DNA of 48,922 bases from Streptomyces griseocarneus (lineage in GTDB: Bacteria > Actinomycetota > Actinomycetes > Streptomycetales > Streptomycetaceae), in NCBI RefSeq assembly GCF_014655595.1, contig NZ_BNBL01000001.1, forward strand, positions 1,406,181-1,455,102. Direction: 5' to 3'. Positions 1 to 8,358 of this stretch are shown here, one piece after another (the first letter of the stretch is position 1; the number at the start of each line of letters is the position of its first letter). The notes under the pieces were generated by a model. That model saw only the letters and a list, made by a program, of their open reading frames with translations. It was not told where the DNA came from and did no database searches. The position numbers and the translations under genes are program-made.

Positions 1-100
1 CGGATCCGCCTGCCGGCACGATTCGACATCGGCACGGGAGGCCGCGCACGATGGAAGAAAGGACGTTCGAGGGGGTCCGAGGGCGACCTGGGAGGCCGAC

Positions 101-433
101 ATGGCCGGTGAGGACAAGATTCTTCATGTGCGCGTGACGGCGGCCGACACCCGCGCGCTGCGCAACCTGCTGCGCGACGAGCGGCTGGACGTCGGCGGTG
201 GACCCGCCCCCACGCCCGGCCCCGGCGAGCAGAGGAGCATCGAGGCGTACGTCACCGAGGAGAAGGCCCTGGGCCTGGAGCGCGAGGACGTCGCCGTGCA
301 CGTCCTCGGGGACGCGACCGCCATCGGGCGGGCCCGACAGGAGGAGGTCGGCACCGGCGATCGTTACGCGGACCCCGGCACCGTCCCGCAGGGCCTCGGG
401 CAGAAGGTGAAGGACCGGAGCCGGGAGGGATGA
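101..433 (+). CDS. Small hypothetical protein, possible detached M14 prodomain
   Basis: A 110-residue protein with no signal peptide, membrane segment or cysteine. The ATG follows a good ribosome binding site (GGGAGG, 5 bases upstream). Its stop lies one base before the start of the M14 carboxypeptidase gene, so the two are probably co-translated. The order of segments, a beta-like stretch (ILHVRVTA), a gap rich in Pro and Gly, IEAYVTEE, then a basic segment GRARQEEVG and a C-terminal tail, resembles prodomains that I recall at the N terminus of actinobacterial M14 peptidases. The neighbouring enzyme lacks such a prodomain. Inference: a separate inhibitor or folding partner for the peptidase. 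No family was identified with certainty. Confidence 0.7.
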   Translation: MAGEDKILHVRVTAADTRALRNLLRDERLDVGGGPAPTPGPGEQRSIEAYVTEEKALGLEREDVAVHVLGDATAIGRARQEEVGTGDRYADPGTVPQGLGQKVKDRSREG

Positions 434-434
434 G

Positions 435-1520
435 ATGCCGTACCTCAACACCACTGAAATAGACTCCGCGTTGGTGAATCTCTCGGGCGCCTATCCCACG
501 CTCTGCGAGCTGATCGACCTTCCCGAGACGTCCGTCGAAGGAGTCGCCTGCCACGCGCTGCGCATGCGGGCGGAGCCGGACGCCGGGCCCCGCGACTGCG
601 CCGTGTTCATCGGCGGCGTCCACGCCCGTGAGTGGGGCAGCTGCGAGATCCTCGTGTTCTTCGCCGCCGACCTGCTCGAGGCGTACAGCACGGGGTCCGG
701 GCTCGTCTACGGCGGCAAGACGTTCACCGCGGCCCAGGTGGCCGCGCTGCTGGAGGGCCTGGACATCGTCGTCTTCCCGATGGTCAACCCGGACGGCCGG
801 CACTACAGCCAGACCGTGGACGCGATGTGGCGCAAGAACCGCAACCCCGAGCACTCCACGGGCGTGGGCGACTGCGTGGGCGTCGACATCAACCGCAACT
901 ACGACTTCCTGTTCGACTTCGCCACGGCCTTCTCGCCCCTCTCCGACGTCCGGGTGTCGGCCGACCCCTGCGACCGGCAGGTCTACCAGGGCCCCCGGCC
1001 GTTCTCCGAGCCCGAGACGCGCAACGTGCGGTGGCTGCTGGACGAGCACCCCCGCACCCGGTGGTTCGTCGACGTGCACAGCTACTCGCAGGCCATGCTG
1101 CACGTCTGGGGCGACGACGAGAACCAGTCGGACGACCGGGACATGAACTTCCAGAACCCCGCGTTCGACGGCACGCGCGGCGTCGACGGCGACACCGCCT
1201 ACCGCGAATTCGTCCGCAAGGACGACCTCGACGGCTCGTTCGCCCTCGCCCAGCACTTCACCCGGGCCCTGGAGGCCGTACGGGGCAAGGAGTACACCCC
1301 CAAGCCGGCCTTCGACCTCTACCCCACCGCCGGAACCAGCGACGACTACGCCTTCGCCCGGCACATCGTCGACTCCGGCAAGGGGAAGATCCTCGCCTAC
1401 ACCGTCGAGTGGGGCACCGAGTTCCAGCCGCCGTGGGCCGAGATGAAGCTGATCGCCAAGGACGTGTGCGCGGGCCTGCTGCAGTTCTGCGTCGAGGCGC
1501 CCTCCACGGTCACCGACTGA
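435..1520 (+). CDS. M14 family zinc carboxypeptidase
   Basis: A 361-aa metallocarboxypeptidase of the carboxypeptidase A/B fold, releasing C-terminal residues from peptides. The zinc ligands are clear: GGVHAREWG supplies His63 and Glu66 (HxxE), and FVDVHSYS supplies His215. The general-base glutamate is Glu325 in AYTVEWG. VNPDGRHY and DINRNYD are the usual substrate-carboxylate-binding segments. There is no signal peptide and no N-terminal prodomain, so the protein is probably cytoplasmic unless exported in an unusual way. It follows the 110-aa gene after one base. The last sense codons and stop are duplicated just downstream. Substrate specificity cannot be read from the sequence. Confidence 0.92.
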   Translation: MPYLNTTEIDSALVNLSGAYPTLCELIDLPETSVEGVACHALRMRAEPDAGPRDCAVFIGGVHAREWGSCEILVFFAADLLEAYSTGSGLVYGGKTFTAAQVAALLEGLDIVVFPMVNPDGRHYSQTVDAMWRKNRNPEHSTGVGDCVGVDINRNYDFLFDFATAFSPLSDVRVSADPCDRQVYQGPRPFSEPETRNVRWLLDEHPRTRWFVDVHSYSQAMLHVWGDDENQSDDRDMNFQNPAFDGTRGVDGDTAYREFVRKDDLDGSFALAQHFTRALEAVRGKEYTPKPAFDLYPTAGTSDDYAFARHIVDSGKGKILAYTVEWGTEFQPPWAEMKLIAKDVCAGLLQFCVEAPSTVTD

Positions 1521-1538
1521 GCCGGTCACCGACTGAGC
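1507..1538 (+). repeat. 16-bp tandem duplication across a stop codon
   Basis: CGGTCACCGACTGAGC occurs twice head to tail, spanning the last codons and stop of the carboxypeptidase gene. The second copy lies in the short gap before the convergent decarboxylase gene. It looks like replication slippage. The protein is unaffected because the first stop remains in frame. Confidence 0.9.
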
Positions 1539-1561
1539 CGGATACGGACCGACCGAGCCGG

Positions 1562-3028
1562 TCAGTCCTCCGCGACGACCCTGACCACCTCCAGCCGGGG
1601 ATCGGTGGCGTCGGGGACGACCATGCCCGCCTCCACTCCGGTGCGCAGATAGCGCAGCACCGCCGCGTCGAACCGCTCGCCGGGCAGCACCGCCGGAATG
1701 CCGGGCGGATAGGGGGTGAGCGTCTCCGCCGCGACGCGGCCGCGGGCCTTCTCCCGGGGCACCACCTCGGCGGGACCGAAGAAGGCGTCACGGGGCAGCA
1801 CCACCTGCTCCAGCCGCAGTTCCGCCGGTGCGGGCACCTCCACGTCCAGGGTGGTCCGCAGCGACGCCGCGTGCCGGGAGAGGTCGCGCAGGGCCTCGAC
1901 CAGGACGCCCGCCGTCCGCTCGTCGTCGGCGTGGGTCAGCTGGGCGCTGACCCGGCGGTGGTCGCTGACGTGCGAGTTCATCCGGTGGTGGGCGCGCAGC
2001 CAGTCGGCGCAACGGTAGCCGGTGGTCCCCAGCGCGGAGACGTCGACGACCAGCTGCAGCGGATCGAGGGCGGCGGCCCGGCCGGGGCCGCAGAAGTCCT
2101 CGCGGCCGTACACATGGAGCCCCTCGATCCGCTCCAGCCGGGCGCGGACGGTGTCCGCGAGCGCCAGGGCACGGTCGTACAGGTCCCGGCCGTGCTGGAC
2201 CATCTGCCGGCGCCAGCCGTCGAGCGCGGCGTGGACCAGGACCGACGGGCTGGTGGTGCCCAGCAGGTCCGCGCAGGCCCTGAGCCTGCCGGCGTCGACG
2301 CGGTCACCGCGCAGGTGGAAGACCGAACTCTGCTCCAGGCCGGAGCCCATCTTGTGCGCGGACGTGACGCACACGTCCGCCCCCGCGTCCATCGCCCACA
2401 CCGGCAGCGAGGGATGGAACGGCAGGTGCGCGCCCCACGCCTCGTCGACGACGAGGGGCTTGCCGCGCCGGTGGCAGACGTCGGCCAGGGCCGCCAGGTC
2501 AGCGCAGGTGCCGTACGGGGTCGGGCTGGTGACCAGGGCACCCCGGGCGTCGGGGTGGCGCTCGAACGCCTCCTCGAAGTCGGCCGGCGACGGGGGATGG
2601 GCCAGGTGCAGCCCGGCGTCCCACCGCGGGTCGACCCACACGGGCCGTACGCCCGAGAGGATCAGCCCCGCCACCACCGACTTGTGGGCGTCACGGCCGA
2701 TCAGCAGCTCCTCGTGGGGACCGGCGACGGCCAGCATGGCCGCCTTGACGGACAGTGAACTGCCGCAGGTGGAGAAGAAGGTGTGCTCCGCCCCGACCGC
2801 GTCGGCCATCAGCGCCTCGGCCCGCTCCAGGACCCGGCCCGAGGACGTCCGGTCGTCCAGGCCGCCGACGGCCAGCACGTCGTGGGCGAACACCGCGTCC
2901 CCCAGCACCTCCCGCACCCGGGGGTCCGTGCCGCGTCCCTGTTTGTGGCCCGGCGGGGTGAACGGGACCTGCCCGCCGCGGGTGTAGGCGGAGAGTGCTT
3001 CCAGTACCGGTGCGCGAGAGTGGTCCAT
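1562..3028 (-). CDS. Orn/Lys/Arg decarboxylase family protein (PLP, fold type I)
   Basis: A 488-aa PLP enzyme of the Orn/Lys/Arg decarboxylase group I family, in the short form common in Firmicutes and Actinobacteria. The N terminus has TPPGHKQG, the family signature. The PLP lysine is Lys226 in TSAHKMGSG, with the preceding His, and VVDEAWGAH contains the aspartate that pairs with the PLP pyridine nitrogen. The ATG at the upper end has a GGGGGGAG ribosome binding site. Longer in-frame extensions upstream lack family homology and were left out. The likely product is a polyamine or related amine (cadaverine, putrescine or agmatine). The substrate cannot be assigned, and some family members act on other amino acids. 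It converges with the carboxypeptidase gene and diverges from qcrB. Confidence 0.9.
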   Translation of the reverse strand: MDHSRAPVLEALSAYTRGGQVPFTPPGHKQGRGTDPRVREVLGDAVFAHDVLAVGGLDDRTSSGRVLERAEALMADAVGAEHTFFSTCGSSLSVKAAMLAVAGPHEELLIGRDAHKSVVAGLILSGVRPVWVDPRWDAGLHLAHPPSPADFEEAFERHPDARGALVTSPTPYGTCADLAALADVCHRRGKPLVVDEAWGAHLPFHPSLPVWAMDAGADVCVTSAHKMGSGLEQSSVFHLRGDRVDAGRLRACADLLGTTSPSVLVHAALDGWRRQMVQHGRDLYDRALALADTVRARLERIEGLHVYGREDFCGPGRAAALDPLQLVVDVSALGTTGYRCADWLRAHHRMNSHVSDHRRVSAQLTHADDERTAGVLVEALRDLSRHAASLRTTLDVEVPAPAELRLEQVVLPRDAFFGPAEVVPREKARGRVAAETLTPYPPGIPAVLPGERFDAAVLRYLRTGVEAGMVVPDATDPRLEVVRVVAED

Positions 3029-3224
3029 GGGATGCGGCTCCCCCCGAAGCGCCGCGCGAAACGGCACTCGTGCCTTGGGCCGGCAGGGTGAGCGCCGCGC
3101 GGTGGGCGCCGCCGGATGCGGCGATGGCGAGCGCGGGCGTGCTGGACTCCCTGCGATGGCGGAGGGCCATCGGCCGCGGGGCGCGCGCGGCCAGCGGGCA
3201 CCCGGCGCGCAGGGAGCGTGGTCA

Positions 3225-4856
3225 ATGCTGTTCGGGAAACGGAGGGGGCGGGCCGCGGAGCGGGCCCGGGCCGTGGCCGTGGCCGGCTTCGAGGCGCTGG
3301 ACCGGCGCTTCCCCGCCGCCGAGGCGGGCAACGCCCTGCTGCGCAAGGTCTTCCCCGGCCACTGGTCGTACCTGCTGGGGGAGATCGCGCTGTACAGCCT
3401 CGTGGTGCTCGTCGTCACCGGCTGCTACCTCGTCTTCTTCTTCGACGCGAGCATGGTCGAGACCGTGTACGACGGGGCGTACGGGCCGCTGCGCGGGCTG
3501 CGGATGACCCAGGCGTACGCGTCGACGCTGCGCATCAGCTTCGACGTGCGCGGCGGGCTGCTCATCCGTCAGGTGCACCACTGGGCGGCGCTGGTGTTCG
3601 TGGCCGCCGCCGGCGTCCACATGCTGCGGATCTTCTTCACCGGGGCCTTCCGCAGGCCGCGCGAGCTGAACTGGGCCGTCGGCGTCACCCTCTTCATGCT
3701 CGCCCTGCTCGAGGGGTTCTGCGGCTACTCCCTGCCGGACGACCTGCTCTCCGGGACCGGGATGCGCACCGCCAACACCATCGTGATGTCCCTGCCCGTC
3801 GTCGGCACGTACCTGAGCTACCTCATCTGGCAGGGGCCGTTCCCCGGTGAGGGCGTCATCCCCCGGCTGTACATCGTGCACGTGTTCTTCGTGCCCGGCG
3901 TCCTGCTGGCGCTCGTCGCCCTGCACCTGTTCCTGGTGGTCTACCTCAAGCACACCCAGTGGAGCGACCGGGGCCGGACGAACCGCAACGTGGTGGGGGA
4001 GCCGATGTTCCCGCAGTTCACCATGAAGTCCACGGGCCTGTTCTTCATGATCTCCGGGGGGCTGACCGTCCTCGGGGCCCTCGCCCAGGTCAACCCGGTG
4101 TGGAGCTACGGGCCCTACCGCGCGGACCAGGTCACCACCGACGCCCAGCCCGACTGGTACGTGGGCTTCCTGGAGGGCGCCCTGCGCCTGATGCCGCCCT
4201 GGGAGAACGCGGTGGCCGGGCACACGCTGATGTGGAACGTCCTGCTGCCGGCGGTCGTCCTGCCGGGCCTGCTGTTCCTGATCCTGTACGCCTACCCGCT
4301 CTTCGAGAAGTGGGTGACGGGCGACGTGAGCGAGCACCACCTGTGCGACCGCCCCCGCGACCGGCCCACCCGTACCGCCTTCGGGGTGGCGGCCGTCGTC
4401 TGCTACGGCCTGTTGCTGCTGGCCGGCGGCAACGACGTCATCGCCCTCACCTTCCGGCTCTCGGTCGAGGAGCTGATCCGCGTGCTGCGGGCGCTGGTCG
4501 TGCTCGGGCCCGTCGTGGCCTTCGTGGTCACCAAGCGGCTGTGCCTGGCGCTGCAGGCCCGCGACCGGCGGCGCCTGACGGAGGGGGAGGAGACCGGCGA
4601 GGTCGAGCAGAGCGTCTCCGGCGGTCTCGGCGAGGGCCACCGGGCCCTCTCGCCCCGGCAGCGGTACCGGCTGATGGTGCGCGAGATGCCCCGCCCGCTG
4701 CCCGCTCGGCCGGCGCCCCTGACCCGCCGGAACCGGCTGCGGGTGGCGCTGAGCTCCTGGTTCTACCGGGACCGGGTGGACATGCCCGCGACCGCCGAGC
4801 AGCGCGAGCAGATCGCCGGCCGGCTGGCCGCGCCGGCCCGGCGGCCCCGGGAGTGA
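3225..4856 (+). CDS. qcrB: Cytochrome bc1 complex cytochrome b subunit (QcrB paralogue)
   Basis: A 543-aa membrane protein of the actinobacterial QcrB type, carrying the two b haems and quinol sites of the bcc complex. Haem ligands are visible on two helices: RQVHHWAALVF (His118/119) with GVHMLR (His132), and YIVHVFFVPG (His219) with ALHLFL (His234). QPDWYVGF is the actinobacterial version of the Qo-site PEWY motif. About nine hydrophobic segments are followed by a charged C-terminal tail. The ATG before MLFGKRRG has an AGGGAG ribosome binding site; upstream in-frame Mets lack one and add a low-complexity tail. No qcrA or qcrC is adjacent, so this is probably a second copy. It converges with ctaF. 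Confidence 0.9.
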   Translation: MLFGKRRGRAAERARAVAVAGFEALDRRFPAAEAGNALLRKVFPGHWSYLLGEIALYSLVVLVVTGCYLVFFFDASMVETVYDGAYGPLRGLRMTQAYASTLRISFDVRGGLLIRQVHHWAALVFVAAAGVHMLRIFFTGAFRRPRELNWAVGVTLFMLALLEGFCGYSLPDDLLSGTGMRTANTIVMSLPVVGTYLSYLIWQGPFPGEGVIPRLYIVHVFFVPGVLLALVALHLFLVVYLKHTQWSDRGRTNRNVVGEPMFPQFTMKSTGLFFMISGGLTVLGALAQVNPVWSYGPYRADQVTTDAQPDWYVGFLEGALRLMPPWENAVAGHTLMWNVLLPAVVLPGLLFLILYAYPLFEKWVTGDVSEHHLCDRPRDRPTRTAFGVAAVVCYGLLLLAGGNDVIALTFRLSVEELIRVLRALVVLGPVVAFVVTKRLCLALQARDRRRLTEGEETGEVEQSVSGGLGEGHRALSPRQRYRLMVREMPRPLPARPAPLTRRNRLRVALSSWFYRDRVDMPATAEQREQIAGRLAAPARRPRE

Positions 4857-4879
4857 GCCGTCCCCCGTACGGGGTTCAC
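4853..4879. terminator. Possible shared terminator between convergent qcrB and ctaF
   Basis: A perfect palindrome CCCCGTACGGGG (4863-4874) lies in the 19-bp gap between two convergent stop codons, flanked by GTGA and TCAC. It could act in both directions. The stem is short and has no T tract, so confidence is modest. Confidence 0.4.
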
Positions 4880-5268
4880 AGCTCGCGCCCGACGTACTGG
4901 AAGGTCATGCCCAGCACACCGGCGAGGAGGACCCCCATGGCCAGGAGGAACAGCCACAGGCCGTAGACGACCCCCAGGGCCAGCAGCGCGATCCCGGCCG
5001 CCGTGAGCACCGGGTAGGGGCTGTGGGGCGGGAAGAAGTCCAGCCGCCCCGCGCGCTCGGCCACCGCGGCGTCCTCGCGGTCCTCGGGCCTCGGGCCGCG
5101 GCGGCGGTAGTTCGTGGCGCAGAAGAAGCAGATCAGCGAGGCCATGATGAAGGACACCGTCAGCGCCGTGGTGCCGACGGGTTCCCTGTCCGACCACCAG
5201 GCGTAGCCGACGTCGGTGACGAGGAAGAAGCCGGCGACCCCGGCGAACAGCAACGCCTCGGTCTTCAT
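4876..5268 (-). CDS. ctaF: Cytochrome c oxidase subunit IV, actinobacterial type (CtaF)
   Basis: A 130-aa small membrane protein of the actinobacterial cytochrome oxidase polypeptide IV family, which usually has about 132 residues. Four hydrophobic helices are visible: two N-terminal ([15 protein letters not shown] and a second that includes [12 protein letters not shown]) and two C-terminal ([17 protein letters not shown] and [16 protein letters not shown]). A charged loop rich in Arg and Glu separates them. It stabilises the aa3 oxidase. The start codon overlaps the ctaD stop by 4 nt (ATGA), with an AGAGGG ribosome binding site inside ctaD, so the two genes are translationally coupled. Confidence 0.85.
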   Translation of the reverse strand: MKTEALLFAGVAGFFLVTDVGYAWWSDREPVGTTALTVSFIMASLICFFCATNYRRRGPRPEDREDAAVAERAGRLDFFPPHSPYPVLTAAGIALLALGVVYGLWLFLLAMGVLLAGVLGMTFQYVGREL

Positions 5269-6977
5269 GCGTCCCTCTCCCGGGAGGTGTCGGCAGTGGC
5301 TCCGGTCCCGGCGGGAAGCGGGCGTGCCGCCGCCTCGGGGTGGTGCAGGTCGAAGGCGGGGGAGTCGGAGCGCACCTGGGGCAGGGCGACGAAGTTGTGG
5401 CGGGGCGGCGGGCAGGACGTCGCCCATTCCAGCGACCGCCCGAACCCCCAGGGGTCGTCGGTCTCCACCTTCGGCGCGTGGCGGGCGGTGTGCCAGACGT
5501 TGTAGAGGAAGGGCAGCGTGGACAGCCCCAGCAGGAACGACCCGATGGAGGAGACGCTGTTCAGGACGGTGAAGCCGTCGGCGGCCAGATAGTCGGCGTA
5601 GCGGCGCGGCATGCCCGTCTCGCCGAGCCAGTGCTGGACGAGGAAGGTGATCTGGAAGCCGGCGAACAGCGTGAAGAAGTGCACCTTGCCCAGGCGCTCG
5701 CCGAGCATGCGACCGGTCCATTTGGGCCACCAGAAGTAGAAGCCGCCGAACATCGCGAAGACGACCGTCCCGAACAGCACGTAGTGCAGGTGGGCGACGA
5801 TGAAATACGTGTCGGTGACCTGGAAGTCCAGCGGCGGGGAAGCGATCAGCACGCCGCTGAGCCCGCCCAGCAGAAAGGTCACGAGGAAGCCGACGGCCCA
5901 CAGCATCGGGGTCTCGAAGGAGAGACTGCCCTTCCACATCGTGCCGATCCAGTTGAAGAACTTCACCCCCGTGGGCACGGCGATCAGGAAGGACAGCAGC
6001 GAGAAGAACGGCAGCAGCACCGCACCGGTCGCGAACATGTGGTGCGCCCAGACGCTGGCCGACAGCATCGTGATGGCGATCGTCGCACCCACCATGCCCG
6101 CGTAGCCGAAGAGCGGCTTGCGGCTGAAGACGGGGATGATCTCGGTGATGACCCCGAAGAACGGCAGCGCCACGATGTAGACCTCGGGGTGGCCGAAGAA
6201 CCAGAACAGGTGCTGCCACAGCAGCGCGCCGCCGTTGGCCGCGTCGAAGACGTGGGCGCCGAACTTCCGGTCCGCCTCCAGGGCCAGCAGCGCCGCCGTC
6301 AGCACCGGGAAGGCCAGCAGCGCGAGGATGGAGGTGAAGAGGATGTTCCAGGTGAAGACCGGCATCCGGAACATCGTCATGCCGGGGGCGCGCAGGGTCA
6401 CGATGGTGGCGATGAAGTTCACCGACCCCAGCGTGGTGCTCAGCCCGGCGACCACCAGCCCCATCGCCCACAGGTCGCCGCCCGCCCCGGGCGTACGGAC
6501 GGCGCTGTTCAGCGGCGCGTAGGCGAACCAGCCGAACGACGCCGCGCCGCCGGGCACCAGGAAGCCGGACACCACGGTCAGCCCGCCGAAGAGGAACAGC
6601 CAGTACGTGAGCGCGTTCAGGCGGGGGAAGGCCACGTCCGGGGCGCCGATCTGCAGCGGCATGACGGCGTTCGCGAAGCCCGCGAACATGGGCGTGGCGA
6701 ACAGCAGCATCATCACGGTGCCGTGGATCGTCACCAACTGGTTGTACTGGTCGGCGCTGACGATCTGCAGCCCCGGCCGCGCCAGCTCCGCGCGCATCAG
6801 CATCGCCAGGACGCCGCCCAGCAGGAAGAAGCCGAACGCGGTCACCAGATACATGTTGCCGATCACCTTGTGATCGGTGGTCGTCAGATACGTCAGGATC
6901 CGGCTGCCCAGGGTGGAGCGTTCGCCTCGCGCCACCTCCTCCCGGCGCACCGCGCTCCGGTCCTCCAGCTGGGGCAT
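5265..6977 (-). CDS. ctaD: aa3-type cytochrome c oxidase subunit I (CtaD paralogue)
   Basis: A 570-aa haem-copper oxidase subunit I, the proton-pumping catalytic core that reduces O2 to water. All metal ligands are present: His85 (TIHGTV) and His398 for the low-spin haem, His396 for the high-spin haem (VAHLHYV), and His263, His312 and His313 for CuB (FFGHPEVY and WAHHMF). Tyr267 is positioned for the His-Tyr crosslink. About twelve hydrophobic segments fit the family. I chose the ATG before MPQLEDRS because it has a GGGAGAGG ribosome binding site; the Met five codons upstream does not. No ctaC (CuA subunit II) or ctaE lies nearby, so this is probably an accessory copy that borrows subunits from the main oxidase. 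Confidence 0.93.
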   Translation of the reverse strand: MPQLEDRSAVRREEVARGERSTLGSRILTYLTTTDHKVIGNMYLVTAFGFFLLGGVLAMLMRAELARPGLQIVSADQYNQLVTIHGTVMMLLFATPMFAGFANAVMPLQIGAPDVAFPRLNALTYWLFLFGGLTVVSGFLVPGGAASFGWFAYAPLNSAVRTPGAGGDLWAMGLVVAGLSTTLGSVNFIATIVTLRAPGMTMFRMPVFTWNILFTSILALLAFPVLTAALLALEADRKFGAHVFDAANGGALLWQHLFWFFGHPEVYIVALPFFGVITEIIPVFSRKPLFGYAGMVGATIAITMLSASVWAHHMFATGAVLLPFFSLLSFLIAVPTGVKFFNWIGTMWKGSLSFETPMLWAVGFLVTFLLGGLSGVLIASPPLDFQVTDTYFIVAHLHYVLFGTVVFAMFGGFYFWWPKWTGRMLGERLGKVHFFTLFAGFQITFLVQHWLGETGMPRRYADYLAADGFTVLNSVSSIGSFLLGLSTLPFLYNVWHTARHAPKVETDDPWGFGRSLEWATSCPPPRHNFVALPQVRSDSPAFDLHHPEAAARPLPAGTGATADTSRERDA

Positions 6978-6998
6978 GCGCCTCTCCCTCACCGTCCG

Positions 6999-7023
6999 GT
7001 TTCACGGCGCACTCGCCGGGTAC
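6999..7023 (+). promoter_or_regulatory. Candidate SigB-type promoter upstream of the alcohol dehydrogenase
   Basis: GTTT (6999-7002), a 15-bp spacer and GGGTAC (7018-7023) match the Streptomyces SigB consensus as I know it (GNNT-N14-16-GGGTAC/T). It points at the dehydrogenase gene and would leave a leader of roughly 130 nt. The -10 is part of the palindrome GGGTACCC, but only the plus orientation has a correctly spaced -35. Not tested experimentally. Confidence 0.5.
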
Positions 7024-7075
7024 CCGCGGTGTTCTTCCCCGCCCGGCGGCCCGACGCCGCACGCGTGCGGCCGGA

Positions 7076-7143
7076 TGGAGTACCGGCGGCGGGCGCCCGC
7101 CCGCCGGGTGTGCCAGCGTGACGAGGCGTGGAGTACCGGCGGC
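7076..7143 (+). repeat. Pair of 15-bp direct repeats in the adh leader
   Basis: TGGAGTACCGGCGGC occurs at 7076-7090 and again at 7129-7143. The starts are 53 bp apart, close to five helical turns, so both copies would face the same side of the DNA. They lie between the candidate promoter and the dehydrogenase ribosome binding site. They could be a regulator-binding pair, or simply a duplication. Confidence 0.55.
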
Positions 7144-7163
7144 CACTCGGCGAAGGAGAGCAG

Positions 7164-8348
7164 ATGCGCGCCCTGACCTGGCACGGGAAGCGGGACGTCC
7201 GCGTCGAGACCGTCCCCGACCCGCGCCTGGAACAGCCCACCGACGTGATCGTCCGCATCACCTCCACCGGCATCTGCGGCTCCGACCTCCACCTCTACGA
7301 ACTGCTGGCCCCCTTCCTCGATCCGGGCGACATCCTCGGCCACGAGCCGATGGGCGTCGTCGAGGAGGTGGGCCGGGAGGTCACCTCCCTCGCGCCCGGC
7401 GACCGGGTCGTCGTCCCGTTCAACGTCTCCTGCGGGGCCTGCTTCATGTGCGGCCGGGGCCTGCAGTCCCAGTGCGAGACCACCCAGGTCCGCGAGCGCG
7501 GCAAGGGGGCCGCCCTGTTCGGCTACAGCAAGCTCTACGGACAGGTGCCGGGCGGCCAGGCCGAGTTCCTGCGCGTGCCGTTCGGCGACACCCTGCCCGT
7601 CAAGGTGCCCCACGGCCCGCCCGACGAGCGGTTCGTCTACCTCTCCGACGTCCTGCCCACCGCCTGGCAGGCGGTGGAGTACGCCGCGGTCCCCGACGGC
7701 GGCAGCGTGACCGTCCTGGGCCTGGGACCCATCGGCGACATGGCCGCCCGGATCGCCCTGCACCGCGGCGCCGAGCGGGTCATCGGCGTCGACCTGGTGC
7801 CCGAACGGCTGGCGCGGGCCGAGGCCCGCGGCGTGACCACGCTGGACGCCGGCGCCCTGGGCAAGGACCTCGTCGAGGCCGTCCGTGACCTCACCGACGG
7901 CCGGGGGAGCGACGCCGTCATCGACGCCGTCGGCATGGAGGCCCACGGCGCGCCCGCCGCCCACGCCGCCCAGCGGGCCGTGGGCCTGCTGCCCGGCACC
8001 CTGGCGCAGAAGCTCATGGAACGGGCCGGCGTGGACCGCATGTCCGCCCTGCTCACCGCGATCGAGGCGGTGCGCCGCGGCGGCACGGTCTCGGTCGTCG
8101 GCGTCTACGGCGGGATGACCGACCCGTTCCCGATGATGACCGTGTTCGACAAGCAGATCCAGCTGCGCATGGGCCAGGCCAACGTCCGGCGCTGGACCGA
8201 CGCCATCCTGCCGCTGCTCTCCGACGCCGACCCGCTGGGCGTGGAGGGCTTCGCCACGCACATCCTGCCGCTGGAGGAGGGCCCCCGGGCGTACCAGGCC
8301 TTCCAGGCCAAGGAGGACGGCATGATCAAGACACTCCTGACCCCCTGA
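7164..8348 (+). CDS. Zinc-dependent alcohol dehydrogenase (formaldehyde dehydrogenase-like MDR)
   Basis: A 394-aa medium-chain dehydrogenase. Catalytic zinc ligands are Cys38 (GICGSD) and His60-Glu61 (GHEPMG). The structural zinc site has Cys90, Cys93, Cys96 and Cys104. The Rossmann motif GLGPIG binds NAD(P). The long insertion after DAVGMEAHG and the overall layout match the glutathione-independent formaldehyde dehydrogenase-like branch often annotated in streptomycetes. The true substrate is unknown. The start ATG follows an AAGGAGAG ribosome binding site. A SigB-like promoter and a direct repeat lie upstream. A HAD phosphatase gene follows after 10 nt and is probably co-transcribed. An ATG 36 nt upstream is in frame but has no ribosome binding site. 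Confidence 0.88.
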   Translation: MRALTWHGKRDVRVETVPDPRLEQPTDVIVRITSTGICGSDLHLYELLAPFLDPGDILGHEPMGVVEEVGREVTSLAPGDRVVVPFNVSCGACFMCGRGLQSQCETTQVRERGKGAALFGYSKLYGQVPGGQAEFLRVPFGDTLPVKVPHGPPDERFVYLSDVLPTAWQAVEYAAVPDGGSVTVLGLGPIGDMAARIALHRGAERVIGVDLVPERLARAEARGVTTLDAGALGKDLVEAVRDLTDGRGSDAVIDAVGMEAHGAPAAHAAQRAVGLLPGTLAQKLMERAGVDRMSALLTAIEAVRRGGTVSVVGVYGGMTDPFPMMTVFDKQIQLRMGQANVRRWTDAILPLLSDADPLGVEGFATHILPLEEGPRAYQAFQAKEDGMIKTLLTP

Positions 8349-8358
8349 GGCGGATCCC

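Noticed and set aside
7029..7121. A short GTG-initiated frame directly after the SigB-type -10 upstream of the alcohol dehydrogenase, possibly a leaderless peptide
   Set aside because: The composition is Pro/Arg/Ala-rich and typical of a random GC-rich frame, and there is no other support.
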